This document shows positions 1 through 8,518 of a stretch of 37,211 bases of DNA, in pieces (the stretch's first letter is position 1; the number at the start of each line of letters is the position of its first letter). A program made the translations under genes and the position numbers. The notes below the pieces were generated by a model. It worked only from the letters and a program-made list of their open reading frames with translations. It did no database searches and was not told where the DNA came from. The DNA is from [Limnothrix rosea] IAM M-220. GTDB lineage: Bacteria; Cyanobacteriota; Cyanobacteriia; Cyanobacteriales; MRBY01. The DNA lies in the NCBI RefSeq assembly GCF_001904615.1, contig NZ_MRBY01000006.1, forward strand, positions 87,817-125,027, given 5' to 3'.

Positions 1-252
1 TCGAAGAATTGGCCGTAATGTTCGAAGAATTGGCCGTAATATTCGAGCTATTAGCGGTGATGTTCGAAGAGTTGGCCGTAATATTCGAGCTATTAGCGGT
101 GATGTTCGAAGAATTGGCCGTGATGTTCGAAGAATTCGCTGTGATGTTCGAGCTATTAGCCGTGATGTTCGAAGAGTTGGCCGTAATATTCGAGCTATTA
201 GCCGTGATGTTCGAAGAATTGGCCGTAATGTTCGAGCTATTAGCGGTGATGT
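1..252 (-). repeat. Tandem 21-bp repeat encoding 12 identical SNITANS heptads of the adhesin stalk
   Basis: Twelve contiguous 21-bp units fill this stretch in perfect register and continue beyond the window; a variant thirteenth (RISTNSS) starts the array at about 253-273. All twelve encode the same heptad, yet the DNA differs at silent positions. Units fall into two classes by serine codon, TCT or AGC, arranged mostly alternately, which suggests partial duplication as 42-bp dimers. With Ile at core position a, Asn falls at position d, resembling the asparagine-at-d layers known in trimeric autotransporter coiled coils. Confidence 0.92.
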
Positions 253-1174
253 TCGAAGAATTGGTACTAATTCTAGTAACAACAGCCCCGCCATCGGTTA
301 ACAGTTGATCAGTATCTGGATCATAAAAAATGATTTCATCATTATCCACATCAGCTGTAGCATCATCGCCTAAACCCGGAAGAAAGTAATCACTTGCTCC
401 AGCTGCACCAACAACAACCTCATTGGCACCAGCTGTGACTCCTGAACCAATGGCAATACCGTTCACTCCAGTTACGGAAGAACCTTGTCCAATGGCTACA
501 CCTTGATCCCCTGCTCCTGAAGCAGAAGCCCCTTCTCCAATTACAGTAGCGTTTTCGGCTCCAGCCGCAATATTTGTATTTGCACCTATTGCCGTACCAT
601 TATTACCTCGTGCGTTTGCATCAAAGCCCAGAGACGTTGCGTTTGAGTTGCCGCCAGTATTTCCTGCATTCGCTTCAGCACCAATTGCCGTATTTTGCGT
701 GCCACCAGTTGGAGCTGTGGCATTAAAACCAACGGCTGTTGAGTTCTCTCCTCTTGCATCACTTTGACTACCAACAGCTGTTGCTTGAACTGCATCTGCC
801 GTTGAATTTCGACCAAGAGCTGTAGCATCCTCTTGGTTAGCTAGAGAACTCTGACCAACAGCAGTCGTATCTAAAGCACTAGCCTCTGAATCTTGGCCAA
901 TAGCTGTTGCATTATCAGCTGTAGCTCCTGAATTCCGTCCAACAGCTGTGGCTCTAGCTCCTGTTGCCTGAGCCCCCCTGCCAATAGCTGTTGCGGAACC
1001 TCCATTAGCAGTAGCACCAATACCACAAGCTAAATTCGTATCCGTATTATTAGCTGCGCCACCTGTAGTATCAGTTCCATCGGTGGCTGTTCCGTCCCCA
1101 TTAGTATCGAGAAGACAAACTTCAGCTTGGGCTGGTTTACTCGAAGGCAGAATCACCCCCGATAGAGCTAACAT
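1..1174 (-). CDS. Trimeric autotransporter adhesin (YadA/Hia-like), N-terminal part, 3' end outside window, leader disrupted
   Basis: The minus strand reads open from about 1213 to the left edge. It shows a hydrophobic leader ending in a Gln-Ala cleavage-like site (KPAQA/E), then about ten degenerate 14-16-residue repeats of the type ATAIGxxAxA, the hallmark of the left-handed beta-roll head of YadA-type adhesins. An acidic linker (DNDEIIFYDPDTDQ) follows, then a stalk of repeated SNITANS heptads. The membrane anchor would lie beyond the window. The natural start appears to be ATG at 1231 (MKPQI), but codon 6 is TAA (1216-1214). The first in-frame ATG after that is at 1174 and leaves a shortened leader without basic residues. 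Such proteins are homotrimeric outer-membrane adhesins. I infer either a recent nonsense mutation (a CAA-to-TAA change would fit) or a sequencing error. Confidence 0.8.
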   Translation of the reverse strand, partial: MLALSGVILPSSKPAQAEVCLLDTNGDGTATDGTDTTGGAANNTDTNLACGIGATANGGSATAIGRGAQATGARATAVGRNSGATADNATAIGQDSEASALDTTAVGQSSLANQEDATALGRNSTADAVQATAVGSQSDARGENSTAVGFNATAPTGGTQNTAIGAEANAGNTGGNSNATSLGFDANARGNNGTAIGANTNIAAGAENATVIGEGASASGAGDQGVAIGQGSSVTGVNGIAIGSGVTAGANEVVVGAAGASDYFLPGLGDDATADVDNDEIIFYDPDTDQLLTDGGAVVTRISTNSSNITANSSNITANSSNITANSSNITANSSNITANSSNITANSSNITANSSNITANSSNITANSSNITANSSNITANSSNITANSS

Positions 1175-1231
1175 CAAAGTTAGAGCCGGGCTGGCGATCA
1201 GAGTAAACCGAAATTAAATTTGTGGCTTCAT

Positions 1232-1911
1232 GGTGAATACTTAGGCAGAAAAAATTACGTGTTGTCGAAGGTTTTGATGCAGTGATTGGCGCTTCAAATA
1301 TCTTTGAAGATAGTTTACCTAGCGCAGAGAAAGAATTTCTTATATCGCAATGGGGTTAAACAAATACAGCTATTTTCATATTAATGATGCAAAGTTGTCA
1401 TATTCATATAAACCAAGTTAATTCTGCATTAGATTTAAGATAAATGCAATCATTGTACGAACAAGCTCAAAATATTGATTTTATGGATGCGAGTTGCCTT
1501 TAGCCAAAAATCTGTTGACAGGCTAGTTTTCTTGCAGATCATAGATGTGTTTTGCTTAATAGATTATGTAAACACAAAAACTTTTATGTTTCACTCCTAC
1601 TGGATAGGATAGTGTCATGCTTCCTTTTTCACTTTAATTGTTTCTAACATTTGCAATAGTAAAAACATTCCTTGAACTAAGTTGCGACAAACGAGTTGTC
1701 AGAGTTCTAAAAGTTTTCTTTAAAGATGAATAAAGTCCGTAAAGTCTTCACACTTTAATACAATTTTGATCTAGCATATTCTGATCAAAAAGTATTTCAT
1801 CAAGCATTAGTCGCTATTTCTGTTGTTTTTCGCTTTTGTTCGGAACACTTAAATTGCAGGTGTCTCATATAATCAAATTTTGGAAAACACTACATAACAG
1901 AAGGATAGGTA
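1232..1911. other. 680-bp intergenic region between adhesin and fabD
   Basis: No complete gene is visible. Immediately upstream of the adhesin start a plus-strand frame (1237-1359) without a start codon reads like protein and ends in AEKEFLISQWG and a stop; it may be a remnant of an older gene. The rest is AT-rich. A TATAAT at 1868-1873 and a purine-rich AGAAGGA at 1901-1907 precede fabD. The short frame MQSLYEQAQNIDF at about 1444 is only 19 codons and I do not call it. Confidence 0.6.
1868..1873 (+). promoter_or_regulatory. Probable -10 element of fabD
   Basis: A consensus TATAAT lies 38 bases before the fabD start codon. No good -35 hexamer is present at 17 bases upstream (ACACTT), so this is only a plausible promoter. 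The ribosome-binding site AGAAGGA follows at 1901-1907. Confidence 0.4.
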
Positions 1912-2790
1912 ATGGGTAAGATTGCGTGGCTTTTTCCGGGGCAGGGTTCTCAGGCGGTAGGCATGGGAGCAGATTTAGTGGAGCATCCGCTTGCTAAGGT
2001 AAGGTTTGCTGAGGCAGAGAACATTTTAGGATGGTCTGTTCTCGATAAATGCCAAGGTGACGAGACGGAATTATCCCGCACTCTTTATACTCAGCCTTGT
2101 TTGTACGTTGTCGAGGCTATTTTGTGTGATATGTACCGGGAAAAAGCTGGTGATGTTGATTTTGTTGCGGGTCACAGTCTTGGGGAATATGTCGCTCTCT
2201 ATGGGGCGGGTGTTTATGATTTTGCGGCCGGCCTTAAGCTGGTTCAAAAGCGTGCGCAGCTAATGGATCAAGCTTCTGGTGGCAAAATGGCGGCAATGAT
2301 GAAGTTTAATCGTGAAGAACTCACTGCAAAAATCGAAGCGACTGATGGGGTAACCCTCGCGAATGACAATAGTGAACAGCAGGTGGTGATTTCTGGTACG
2401 CCTGAGGCGGTAGATGAGGTGATGAACAATGTGAAAGCAAAACGGGCGATCGCCCTCAATGTTTCCGGTGCATTCCACTCACCGTTTATGGCAGAAGCAT
2501 CAGAGCAATTCAACACAGTACTCGCCGATATTGAGTTTCAAGATGCCAAAATTCCCGTTTTGTCTAATGTTGACCCACAGCCAGAAACGGATGCTAGTGC
2601 CTTAAAGGCTCGCCTTGAAAAGCAAATGACAGGTTCTGTGCGCTGGCTTGAAATTATGAATACACTCAACGATCTTGATGTTTCAGAAGCCGTAGAAATT
2701 GGCCCCGGAAAAGTTTTAACGGGTTTAATTAAGCGTACTTGCAAGGACATGACAACGAAAAATATCGATACCCTCGAAAAGATTGGTTGA
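1912..2790 (+). CDS. fabD: Malonyl-CoA:acyl carrier protein transacylase FabD
   Basis: FabD moves the malonyl group from malonyl-CoA to acyl carrier protein, supplying the elongation unit for type II fatty acid synthesis in the cytoplasm. The 292-residue protein has the usual length. It begins with the family motif FPGQGSQ (residues 8-14), carries the nucleophile Ser89 in GHSLGEY, the conserved Arg114 in QKRAQLM and the catalytic His189 in GAFHSPFM. The ATG at 1912 follows an AGAAGGA ribosome-binding site. It stands alone here: fabH, its frequent partner, is not in the window, and the next gene is convergent. Confidence 0.96.
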   Translation: MGKIAWLFPGQGSQAVGMGADLVEHPLAKVRFAEAENILGWSVLDKCQGDETELSRTLYTQPCLYVVEAILCDMYREKAGDVDFVAGHSLGEYVALYGAGVYDFAAGLKLVQKRAQLMDQASGGKMAAMMKFNREELTAKIEATDGVTLANDNSEQQVVISGTPEAVDEVMNNVKAKRAIALNVSGAFHSPFMAEASEQFNTVLADIEFQDAKIPVLSNVDPQPETDASALKARLEKQMTGSVRWLEIMNTLNDLDVSEAVEIGPGKVLTGLIKRTCKDMTTKNIDTLEKIG

Positions 2791-2805
2791 ATTTAACTGC
2801 TAACT

Positions 2806-2833
2806 AAAAAAGGGCGCTTCGCGAAGTGCCCCT
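2806..2833 (-). terminator. Palindromic repeat acting as probable terminator of the GH57 gene (copy 1)
   Basis: GGGCGCTTC, a two-base loop GC and GAAGTGCCC form a 9-bp hairpin with one G-T pair (2812-2831). On the minus strand it is followed by six T residues (A run 2806-2811), so it fits a rho-independent terminator for the convergent minus-strand gene ending at 2866. A close relative with the same orientation and flanks lies at 19561-19588 downstream of lpxD. Confidence 0.7.
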
Positions 2834-2865
2834 ACGGAAATTATTTAAGATCCTGACAGATCAGA

Positions 2866-4326
2866 TTACTCTAAGCTGGCCATGCCGTCAGCGTAGAGCT
2901 TGCGGGCATAATCAGTCCAAGTACCCTGTCCCCAGTAACGGAAACAGCTAGTTTCCACAAGCATTAAATATAGCAACGAGCGTTGATAGGCTTCAGTTTT
3001 GGTGACGCTTGGATCTTCTGCAACCAGACGATCATACTTTTCGTGGAACTTGGCACTCAGTTCGTTCATGGGCTCAAGGACATTTTCATAGCCCTTCACC
3101 CAACTCAAATCGTTAGTCCAAGATGCGCCATCCATATGGAATTGGTGGTCGTTGGCGTTGAGGTCGGCGATCGCCGCTTCCACTTTTTCAGTTGTGGCAG
3201 ACGTAGGATCAACAAGATTCCAAATTTTAGACTGACCAACGGCCTGACAAACCGGATAATCCGCTTCAGTAATACCAGCCGCATCAAGCAGCTCAAGGTA
3301 TTCAGTGCCATTAAAACCAACAACACTGCTGTCATTTTTAATCTCGTGCCAAGCAGGATTGTAACCACCGGGAAACTCATTCATCATCACGCCACCATTT
3401 TCACCGTCGGCGATTTGGCTGACAAGACAAGGCACTTCTTTACCACCTAGTTGTTGGCGGCCACGGCTTTTCGCTTCATAGTAAGGTTGCATCTGCGCCA
3501 CAAGTTTCGTATCAGAACCTTGGGTTTTAATCAGCGCTGTAATACTAATTTCTTCGCCACGGGAATTACGGGCAAGTAAACGATTAGGCACATATTTTTC
3601 GTCTTGGGTAAGACCAGAACCATCAAGGTGCTCCACCGAAGCTTCCTGGACTAAAAGCCAGCGATAGCCACATTCTTTAAGAGCTTTAACATATTCATAG
3701 AGCGCATCGGGATGATTAGGTAGGTGCATTTCTGGCGGCGAAAAACCTTTCACACGCTTAAGCGCTTCAACACCAAAAATCTCTGCGAAATAATGTTGCC
3801 AAGCTTGAATTTGCAGCTTTAGATCAGGAATGGGCGTTGAAGTGGCGACGGCGTGACTCCACATCGTACCGAGCCATTCGACGTAAGGCTGATAAGTCTT
3901 ATCAACGGTGATTTTCTTCAGATTGTCGATCACATCATGACGACCCATCTGCTTTAAACCCCACAGCAAATTGCCGGAATAGTCGAGCATAATCCTTGGG
4001 CTGCAACCCGCTGCGACAAGTTCGGGAATAAAGTCACCCATACGGCTATAACACCACGCAAAAACAGTCGCGTTATGGTTGTCCCCGTCGTGGGGATTTT
4101 CCATCATGTGCTGGAGGTTGCAAATAAGCGACCCGTTTTCCCCTGCGGGAATGGTGGGTTGGTGCATGTGTAGCGCACAGGCAAATCCGGCCTGAATTTG
4201 ATCTAAATTGAGATCGCTACGGTCTACAAAAATTGTTTCGTTGTGGTTCACAATGTCAGCAATTTCTTGCTCTTGCCCGCACACATGGGGCAGATTTGTG
4301 GATGTGGAGGAGAATGTCGCAACCAT
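2866..4326 (-). CDS. Glycoside hydrolase family 57-like protein
   Basis: GH57 enzymes are retaining alpha-glucan hydrolases or transferases (amylases, branching enzymes, pullulanases). This 486-residue protein has no signal peptide, so it is probably cytoplasmic and may act on glycogen. The HMHQP motif (residues 53-57) is conserved region 1 of the family. GFSPPEMHLP (Glu199) followed by a GYRWLLVQEAS strand has the layout of the region containing the catalytic glutamate in short GH57 members. I cannot identify the acid/base Asp with certainty, and substrate specificity cannot be read from sequence. It is monocistronic, with its own upstream AT-rich region and a hairpin repeat downstream. Confidence 0.8.
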   Translation of the reverse strand: MVATFSSTSTNLPHVCGQEQEIADIVNHNETIFVDRSDLNLDQIQAGFACALHMHQPTIPAGENGSLICNLQHMMENPHDGDNHNATVFAWCYSRMGDFIPELVAAGCSPRIMLDYSGNLLWGLKQMGRHDVIDNLKKITVDKTYQPYVEWLGTMWSHAVATSTPIPDLKLQIQAWQHYFAEIFGVEALKRVKGFSPPEMHLPNHPDALYEYVKALKECGYRWLLVQEASVEHLDGSGLTQDEKYVPNRLLARNSRGEEISITALIKTQGSDTKLVAQMQPYYEAKSRGRQQLGGKEVPCLVSQIADGENGGVMMNEFPGGYNPAWHEIKNDSSVVGFNGTEYLELLDAAGITEADYPVCQAVGQSKIWNLVDPTSATTEKVEAAIADLNANDHQFHMDGASWTNDLSWVKGYENVLEPMNELSAKFHEKYDRLVAEDPSVTKTEAYQRSLLYLMLVETSCFRYWGQGTWTDYARKLYADGMASLE

Positions 4327-4504
4327 GTAAATTTCCTTTATATGTCTATGGTTCTACGATTTTCGAGGATAGATAAACTAAGCCAAAAATGTCGTGTGAT
4401 TTACGTTGCTCTTAATGTTATCTCAAGATTTCAATTGATTAGTTTAAGTTTTAGTACGCTGTGTTATTATTCGCTAACCTTATTAATGAATGAGGCTGAG
4501 GAAT

Positions 4505-4528
4505 AAAAAAGAGCCTCCTAGGAGACTC
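4505..4528 (-). terminator. Rho-independent terminator of the ndhAIGE operon
   Basis: On the minus strand the stem GAG-CTCC pairs with GGAG-CTC around a tight central CTAG, with one internal mismatch, and is followed by six T residues (A run at 4505-4510 on the plus strand). It lies about 70 bases after the ndhE stop and before the GH57 gene, so it separates the two minus-strand units. Confidence 0.65.
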
Positions 4529-4597
4529 ACTAAGTAGATATGTTTTGAGAGAAAGGCGATCGCCGCCTTTATTTTTCAGGGATTTACTATGGGAGAT

Positions 4598-4909
4598 TTA
4601 CCATTTGAGGAGATTAAACTGCTCCATATCAATGGTGTTGCGATTACGGTAGATTGCGAGAATAATGGCGAGGCCAACGGCCGCCTCTGCCGCTGCCACA
4701 GTCAAAACGAAGACCGTAAAAACCTGACCTTTAATTTCACCGGGATCGAGGAAATTTGAGAACCCCATAAAGTTCAAGTTGACAGAATTTAGTAATAATT
4801 CAATGGACATTAGGACTCGTACAGCATTCCGACTAGTCACCAAGCCATAGATACCGATACAAAAAAGAGCTGCTGCGAGGACAAGAATATATTCGAGTTG
4901 AATTTGCAT
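4598..4909 (-). CDS. ndhE: NAD(P)H-quinone oxidoreductase subunit 4L, NdhE (NuoK-like)
   Basis: Small membrane subunit of the NDH-1 proton-pumping module in the thylakoid membrane, serving respiration, cyclic electron flow and CO2 uptake. The 103-residue protein matches the usual NuoK length and has three hydrophobic helices. Conserved glutamates are visible in [14 protein letters not shown] and in [17 protein letters not shown], the pair implicated in proton transfer in NuoK. It is the last gene of the ndhAIGE operon, 14 bases after ndhG, and ends before a hairpin terminator. Confidence 0.95.
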   Translation of the reverse strand: MQIQLEYILVLAAALFCIGIYGLVTSRNAVRVLMSIELLLNSVNLNFMGFSNFLDPGEIKGQVFTVFVLTVAAAEAAVGLAIILAIYRNRNTIDMEQFNLLKW

Positions 4910-4923
4910 GGATTCTAAAAGGT

Positions 4924-5541
4924 CTAGTTTTTGTCAGAATTGTTAGACGCAGAAACGAGTTCGCGAGGACGTTCAGGGAGTTGTAAACCAGTGCTGCCGC
5001 CATCATCCGTCTCGGAAATTTCCGGAATGATATCACGGCGGGCAAGGATAATCGCACCGACCATGGCAATCAGTAGCAATATTGATGCTAGTTCAAAGGG
5101 TAATAGAAAATCGCTAAAGAAATGTTTGGCGATCGCCACCACAGAATTGCCCACCGCCGCCGGAGAAATTGCCGATAACTTCCAAGGAGTAATTAACACC
5201 ATTGTGCCAAGGAGCGCAAATAAACCAAGACAGACTAAAGCCGTTGCTCCCTGACGTACCCAGCGACGGGGCATCGTACTATAATCTTCCTGCTTGTTGA
5301 CCAGCATGATGGCAAACAGGATCAAAACATTAATCGCTCCCACGTAGATCAGCACCTGCGCCGCAGCAACAAAATCAGCATTTAACAGGATATAAAATCC
5401 AGAAATACTCATAAATACACCACCCAAAAGGAAGGCGGAGTAGACAATATTCTCAAAGAGCACCACCCCTAGGGCAGAAACAATCATCATCACTGCCAAG
5501 ATGACGAAAGAAACAATTTGAACGCCTTCTGCTAAATTCAC
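4924..5541 (-). CDS. ndhG: NAD(P)H-quinone oxidoreductase subunit 6, NdhG (NuoJ-like)
   Basis: Membrane subunit of NDH-1, 205 residues, with five hydrophobic segments in the first roughly 165 residues and a polar C-terminal tail rich in Ser and Asp that probably faces the cytoplasm. The stretch [41 protein letters not shown] is cut here only for description by its features: a NuoJ-type third helix and the AQVLIYVGA motif. It sits between ndhI (80 bases upstream, with a HIP1 site in the gap) and ndhE (14 bases downstream), the standard cyanobacterial order. Confidence 0.95.
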   Translation of the reverse strand: MNLAEGVQIVSFVILAVMMIVSALGVVLFENIVYSAFLLGGVFMSISGFYILLNADFVAAAQVLIYVGAINVLILFAIMLVNKQEDYSTMPRRWVRQGATALVCLGLFALLGTMVLITPWKLSAISPAAVGNSVVAIAKHFFSDFLLPFELASILLLIAMVGAIILARRDIIPEISETDDGGSTGLQLPERPRELVSASNNSDKN

Positions 5542-5621
5542 TTTTTACTTAAACTCCTAACCAATAAACTCTTGTATCAAATCAGTGTGTGAAACGAAGC
5601 CCACTAAGGGGCGATCGCCAC

Positions 5622-6245
5622 CTATTCAGCATCAGCCGTTTTAGCTGTTTCTTTATCCTGCTCAGCCTTAAGCCGTTCCAAAATATCCTCTGGATGCTCA
5701 CCTGCTCGTTGGGAACCTTCCGGTAAATCATGGGGATCCATCACGCCATTCGGCAAATAAGCCAGCTCACGCATGGGTGTGACCATTGGATCTTGGGTAA
5801 CCTTATAGGGTAAACGACCCAGAGCGACACTATCGTAATTTAGTTCGTGGCGATCATAGGTGGCAAGCTCGTATTCTTCAGTCATCGACAGACAATTCGT
5901 GGGGCAGTATTCAACGCAGTTACCACAGAAAATACAGACACCAAAATCAATGCTGTAGTGCTTGAGGATTTTCTTTTTCGCTGCCTTATTAAATTCCCAA
6001 TCCACCACAGGAAGGTTGATCGGACAGACCCGCACACAGACTTCGCATGAAATACACTTATCAAATTCATAGTGAATTCTGCCGCGAAAACGCTCTGAAG
6101 GAATGAGTTTTTCGTAGGGGTACTGCACTGTGACTGGACGACGACGCATATGGTCGAACGTTACCGAAAGACCCTGACCAATATATTTAGCGGCTTGGGC
6201 AGCTTCTTTAGCGTAGTCACCAACTTGTTTGAGGATTTTAAACAT
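5622..6245 (-). CDS. ndhI: NAD(P)H-quinone oxidoreductase subunit I, NdhI (two 4Fe-4S clusters)
   Basis: Peripheral-arm subunit that relays electrons to the quinone site through two tetranuclear clusters. Both ferredoxin-type motifs are intact: Cys64, Cys67, Cys70 with Cys74-Pro ([12 protein letters not shown]) and Cys104, Cys107, Cys110 with Cys114-Pro ([12 protein letters not shown]). Total length is 207 residues, with an acidic/basic tail (about 180-207) beyond the core that varies among cyanobacteria. It lies 39 bases after ndhA in the same operon. Confidence 0.96.
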   Translation of the reverse strand: MFKILKQVGDYAKEAAQAAKYIGQGLSVTFDHMRRRPVTVQYPYEKLIPSERFRGRIHYEFDKCISCEVCVRVCPINLPVVDWEFNKAAKKKILKHYSIDFGVCIFCGNCVEYCPTNCLSMTEEYELATYDRHELNYDSVALGRLPYKVTQDPMVTPMRELAYLPNGVMDPHDLPEGSQRAGEHPEDILERLKAEQDKETAKTADAE

Positions 6246-6284
6246 GGGTTTTAAGGGGTCAAGTTAAACGGTTAACAGAGTGGG

Positions 6285-7403
6285 TTAGCCACCAAAGGCA
6301 ACGGGGAAAGCCAGTTTCAATGCTGCGGTAAGCAACAAATTCACTAGGGCAACGGGAAGTAAAAATTTCCAGCCAAAGTTTAATAGTTGGTCAATGCGTA
6401 CTCGCGGTAATGTCCAACGCAGAAGCAGGGCAATGAAGACAAGGGCATAGGCTTTTACCAAGGTCATAATGATCCCGAGGGATGCGGTGATCACCTGTAA
6501 CCAGCCTGTGTCGGGAGAAACGCCCAACCAATCGGCGAGACGATCTAAAGGCACTGGAAATTCCCAGCCGCCAAGATACAAAATCGAAACAATGAGGGCA
6601 GAGAGCACGAGGTTAACGTAGGAACCAACGTAAAACAGGCCAAATTTCATGCCTGCATATTCTGTTTGGTAACCTGCAACTAGTTCTTCCTCTGCTTCGG
6701 GTAAGTCAAAGGGGAGGCGTTCACATTCTGCTAGGGCTGCAATCCAGAAAATCAGGAAGCCAATGGGTTGACGCCAGATATTCCAGCCAAGGATGCCGTA
6801 ACCGGATTGTTGTTCAACGATGTCAATGGTGCTGAGACTGTTCGACATCATGGCGATCGCCAATACAGCTAAAGCCAAAGGAATTTCGTAGCTAATTGAT
6901 TGGGCAGCTGCTCGCAAACCACCGAGAAGCGAATACTTATTGTTCGAAGCATAACCAGACATTAACAAGCCAATGGGTGCAATGCTTGATAAAGAAATCC
7001 ACAGAAAAATACCGACATTTAAGTCAGTAATCACCAGATTTTGTCCAAAGGGAACGATGAGATAGGACAGAAAGACCGGAATTACGACCAATGCCGGGCC
7101 GAGGGTAAATAGCCAAGGATCGGTTTTAGCGGGAACAACATCTTCTTTAAATACTAATTTCAGTCCATCGGCGACTGGCTGGAGTACACCCAATGGCCCT
7201 GCATATTCGGGGCCTACACGTTGCTGAGCGGCGGCGGAAACTTTTCTTTCTAGCCAGACAACGACGAGTACGCCGACAGTCGCGCCAATAATCATCAGCA
7301 ACAACGGTAATGGCAACCAAATCGTTTTGGCGATTTCGTGGGAAAGTCCCAAAGATTGCAGCGTTTCAATAAAGCTACCTTGGAGGTCGATTCCTGAGTT
7401 CAT
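6285..7403 (-). CDS. ndhA: NAD(P)H-quinone oxidoreductase subunit 1, NdhA (NuoH-like)
   Basis: First gene of the operon and the membrane subunit that joins the peripheral and membrane arms and forms much of the quinone cavity. At 372 residues it has the usual length and about eight hydrophobic segments. Family signatures are clear: [20 protein letters not shown] near residue 50, and the acidic loop with [19 protein letters not shown] near residue 227, rich in the glutamates typical of NuoH. The ATG at 7403 is followed by an N-terminal amphipathic stretch. The promoter should lie in the 7404-7796 gap shared with the divergent DUF928 genes. Confidence 0.96.
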   Translation of the reverse strand: MNSGIDLQGSFIETLQSLGLSHEIAKTIWLPLPLLLMIIGATVGVLVVVWLERKVSAAAQQRVGPEYAGPLGVLQPVADGLKLVFKEDVVPAKTDPWLFTLGPALVVIPVFLSYLIVPFGQNLVITDLNVGIFLWISLSSIAPIGLLMSGYASNNKYSLLGGLRAAAQSISYEIPLALAVLAIAMMSNSLSTIDIVEQQSGYGILGWNIWRQPIGFLIFWIAALAECERLPFDLPEAEEELVAGYQTEYAGMKFGLFYVGSYVNLVLSALIVSILYLGGWEFPVPLDRLADWLGVSPDTGWLQVITASLGIIMTLVKAYALVFIALLLRWTLPRVRIDQLLNFGWKFLLPVALVNLLLTAALKLAFPVAFGG

Positions 7404-7796
7404 ATCGGTTTATCTATCCTGCTCATTGAGTTCCGACAATTGATACCAGAAACAATGGTTTTTAGAAAATTTACGTTACCGATTTAGTATATCGTTGTTC
7501 CGCTCGTGACAACTCCCTTCGTGAAACAGTTCTAGGATTTGCTTAGGTGTCTTTAAATTAGAAATAGACAAAAAAACTAGTGAAAAGCGCCGAACTTATC
7601 AGGATTTAGGGCATTTCATCTGGAAAACAGGGTAAATAACAGGGCGATCGCCCGTTAGTCAATTAATCATACTAATCAAATAAATTAGTGATTTAAAAGA
7701 CTGACGATATTCGATAGCTTTTGAAAAGCTGGAAACTTTTTTGTCATTTTCACCATCTTTAAAAAGTAATGCCATTGGCACATCAAACTTTCGAGC
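7404..7796. other. 393-bp divergent intergenic region between ndhA and the DUF928 pair
   Basis: AT-rich, with no convincing frame on either strand. It holds one HIP1 palindrome inside a longer inverted sequence (GGGCGATCGCCCG, about 7642-7654). It must contain the promoters for both divergent units, but I see no clear -35/-10 pair. Confidence 0.5.
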
Positions 7797-8486
7797 ATGA
7801 ATAATTCTTTTTTACACAACATTTCTCTCTCAAATCCCCTGAAGCGTTTTTGGCCCATCACATCTTTTGTGGGTGTGCTAACGATGCTTGGCGCGATGAG
7901 TGCTCCCGCCTCTGCTGCTTGTCTGACGAATGTTGAGGATTTTGACTTCGTCCCCAGTGGTGCAAGTCAGCAAGTCATCGCAGAATACCCACGTATGTTT
8001 TGGCGTTTGGAAAATCATCAAGCTGAAAATTTACAAATCAGCGTTACAGATGAAAATGCACGAGAACTTTATTTTTGGGACTATCGGTTAAGTCAAAGTA
8101 ATGCCGAAGACTCGGATGGAGGAATGGATTTGATGTCGGTGCAACCATCTCCAAATTTAGCAGTTTCGCCCATGACAGTCGGCTCTGTACAAAATTGGCA
8201 ACTGACGTTGATTTGTGATTACGGCGATCGCACCAAAGACATTGTCATTAATCAAAAAATTGAACGTATTGCAGTTGAAGAATCCCTTAAAAACTCGATT
8301 CAGGCGTTAGCAACCCCCGACAAGATTGAACTTTACCTTACCCAAGGTTTAATCAATAGCGCTTTGGTTGAATTTATGTATTGGCAAGATGAACCATCGA
8401 CTGAATCCACCACAGAATCAACATCAATTGTTCACAAAAACTGGCTGGACTTCCAAAGAAAAGCGGGCATAATAGAATCACAATAA
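7797..8486 (+). CDS. Secreted DUF928-like protein
   Basis: Unknown function. The 229-residue protein has an N-terminal signal peptide: basic NPLKRFW, a hydrophobic core (about 22-36) and a cleavage-like APASA/A near residue 41. The mature part contains an FWRLENHQAENLQISVTDE stretch and a C-terminal half with helices, which resembles cyanobacterial DUF928 proteins more weakly than the next gene does. It is followed after 32 bases by a clear DUF928 paralogue, so the two probably form one transcription unit and may act together in the periplasm or cell envelope. That pairing is inference; no catalytic motif is visible. Confidence 0.7.
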   Translation: MNNSFLHNISLSNPLKRFWPITSFVGVLTMLGAMSAPASAACLTNVEDFDFVPSGASQQVIAEYPRMFWRLENHQAENLQISVTDENARELYFWDYRLSQSNAEDSDGGMDLMSVQPSPNLAVSPMTVGSVQNWQLTLICDYGDRTKDIVINQKIERIAVEESLKNSIQALATPDKIELYLTQGLINSALVEFMYWQDEPSTESTTESTSIVHKNWLDFQRKAGIIESQ

Positions 8487-8518
8487 TCAGGCTCGCTGCA
8501 CTACTTTCACGACTTACC

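Noticed and set aside
1-273. Resemblance to a CRISPR or other non-coding tandem array
   Set aside because: Units are contiguous with no spacers and are in frame with the adhesin, with only silent differences.
9-308. Plus-strand frame with repetitive AVMFEEL-type sequence over the 21-bp repeats
   Set aside because: It is the complement of the adhesin stalk. Any 21-bp tandem repeat gives open frames on both strands; the minus-strand frame has the head domain and leader.
586-828. Minus-strand 80-codon frame rich in Gln
   Set aside because: It is another frame inside the adhesin head; the head-repeat frame explains the region.
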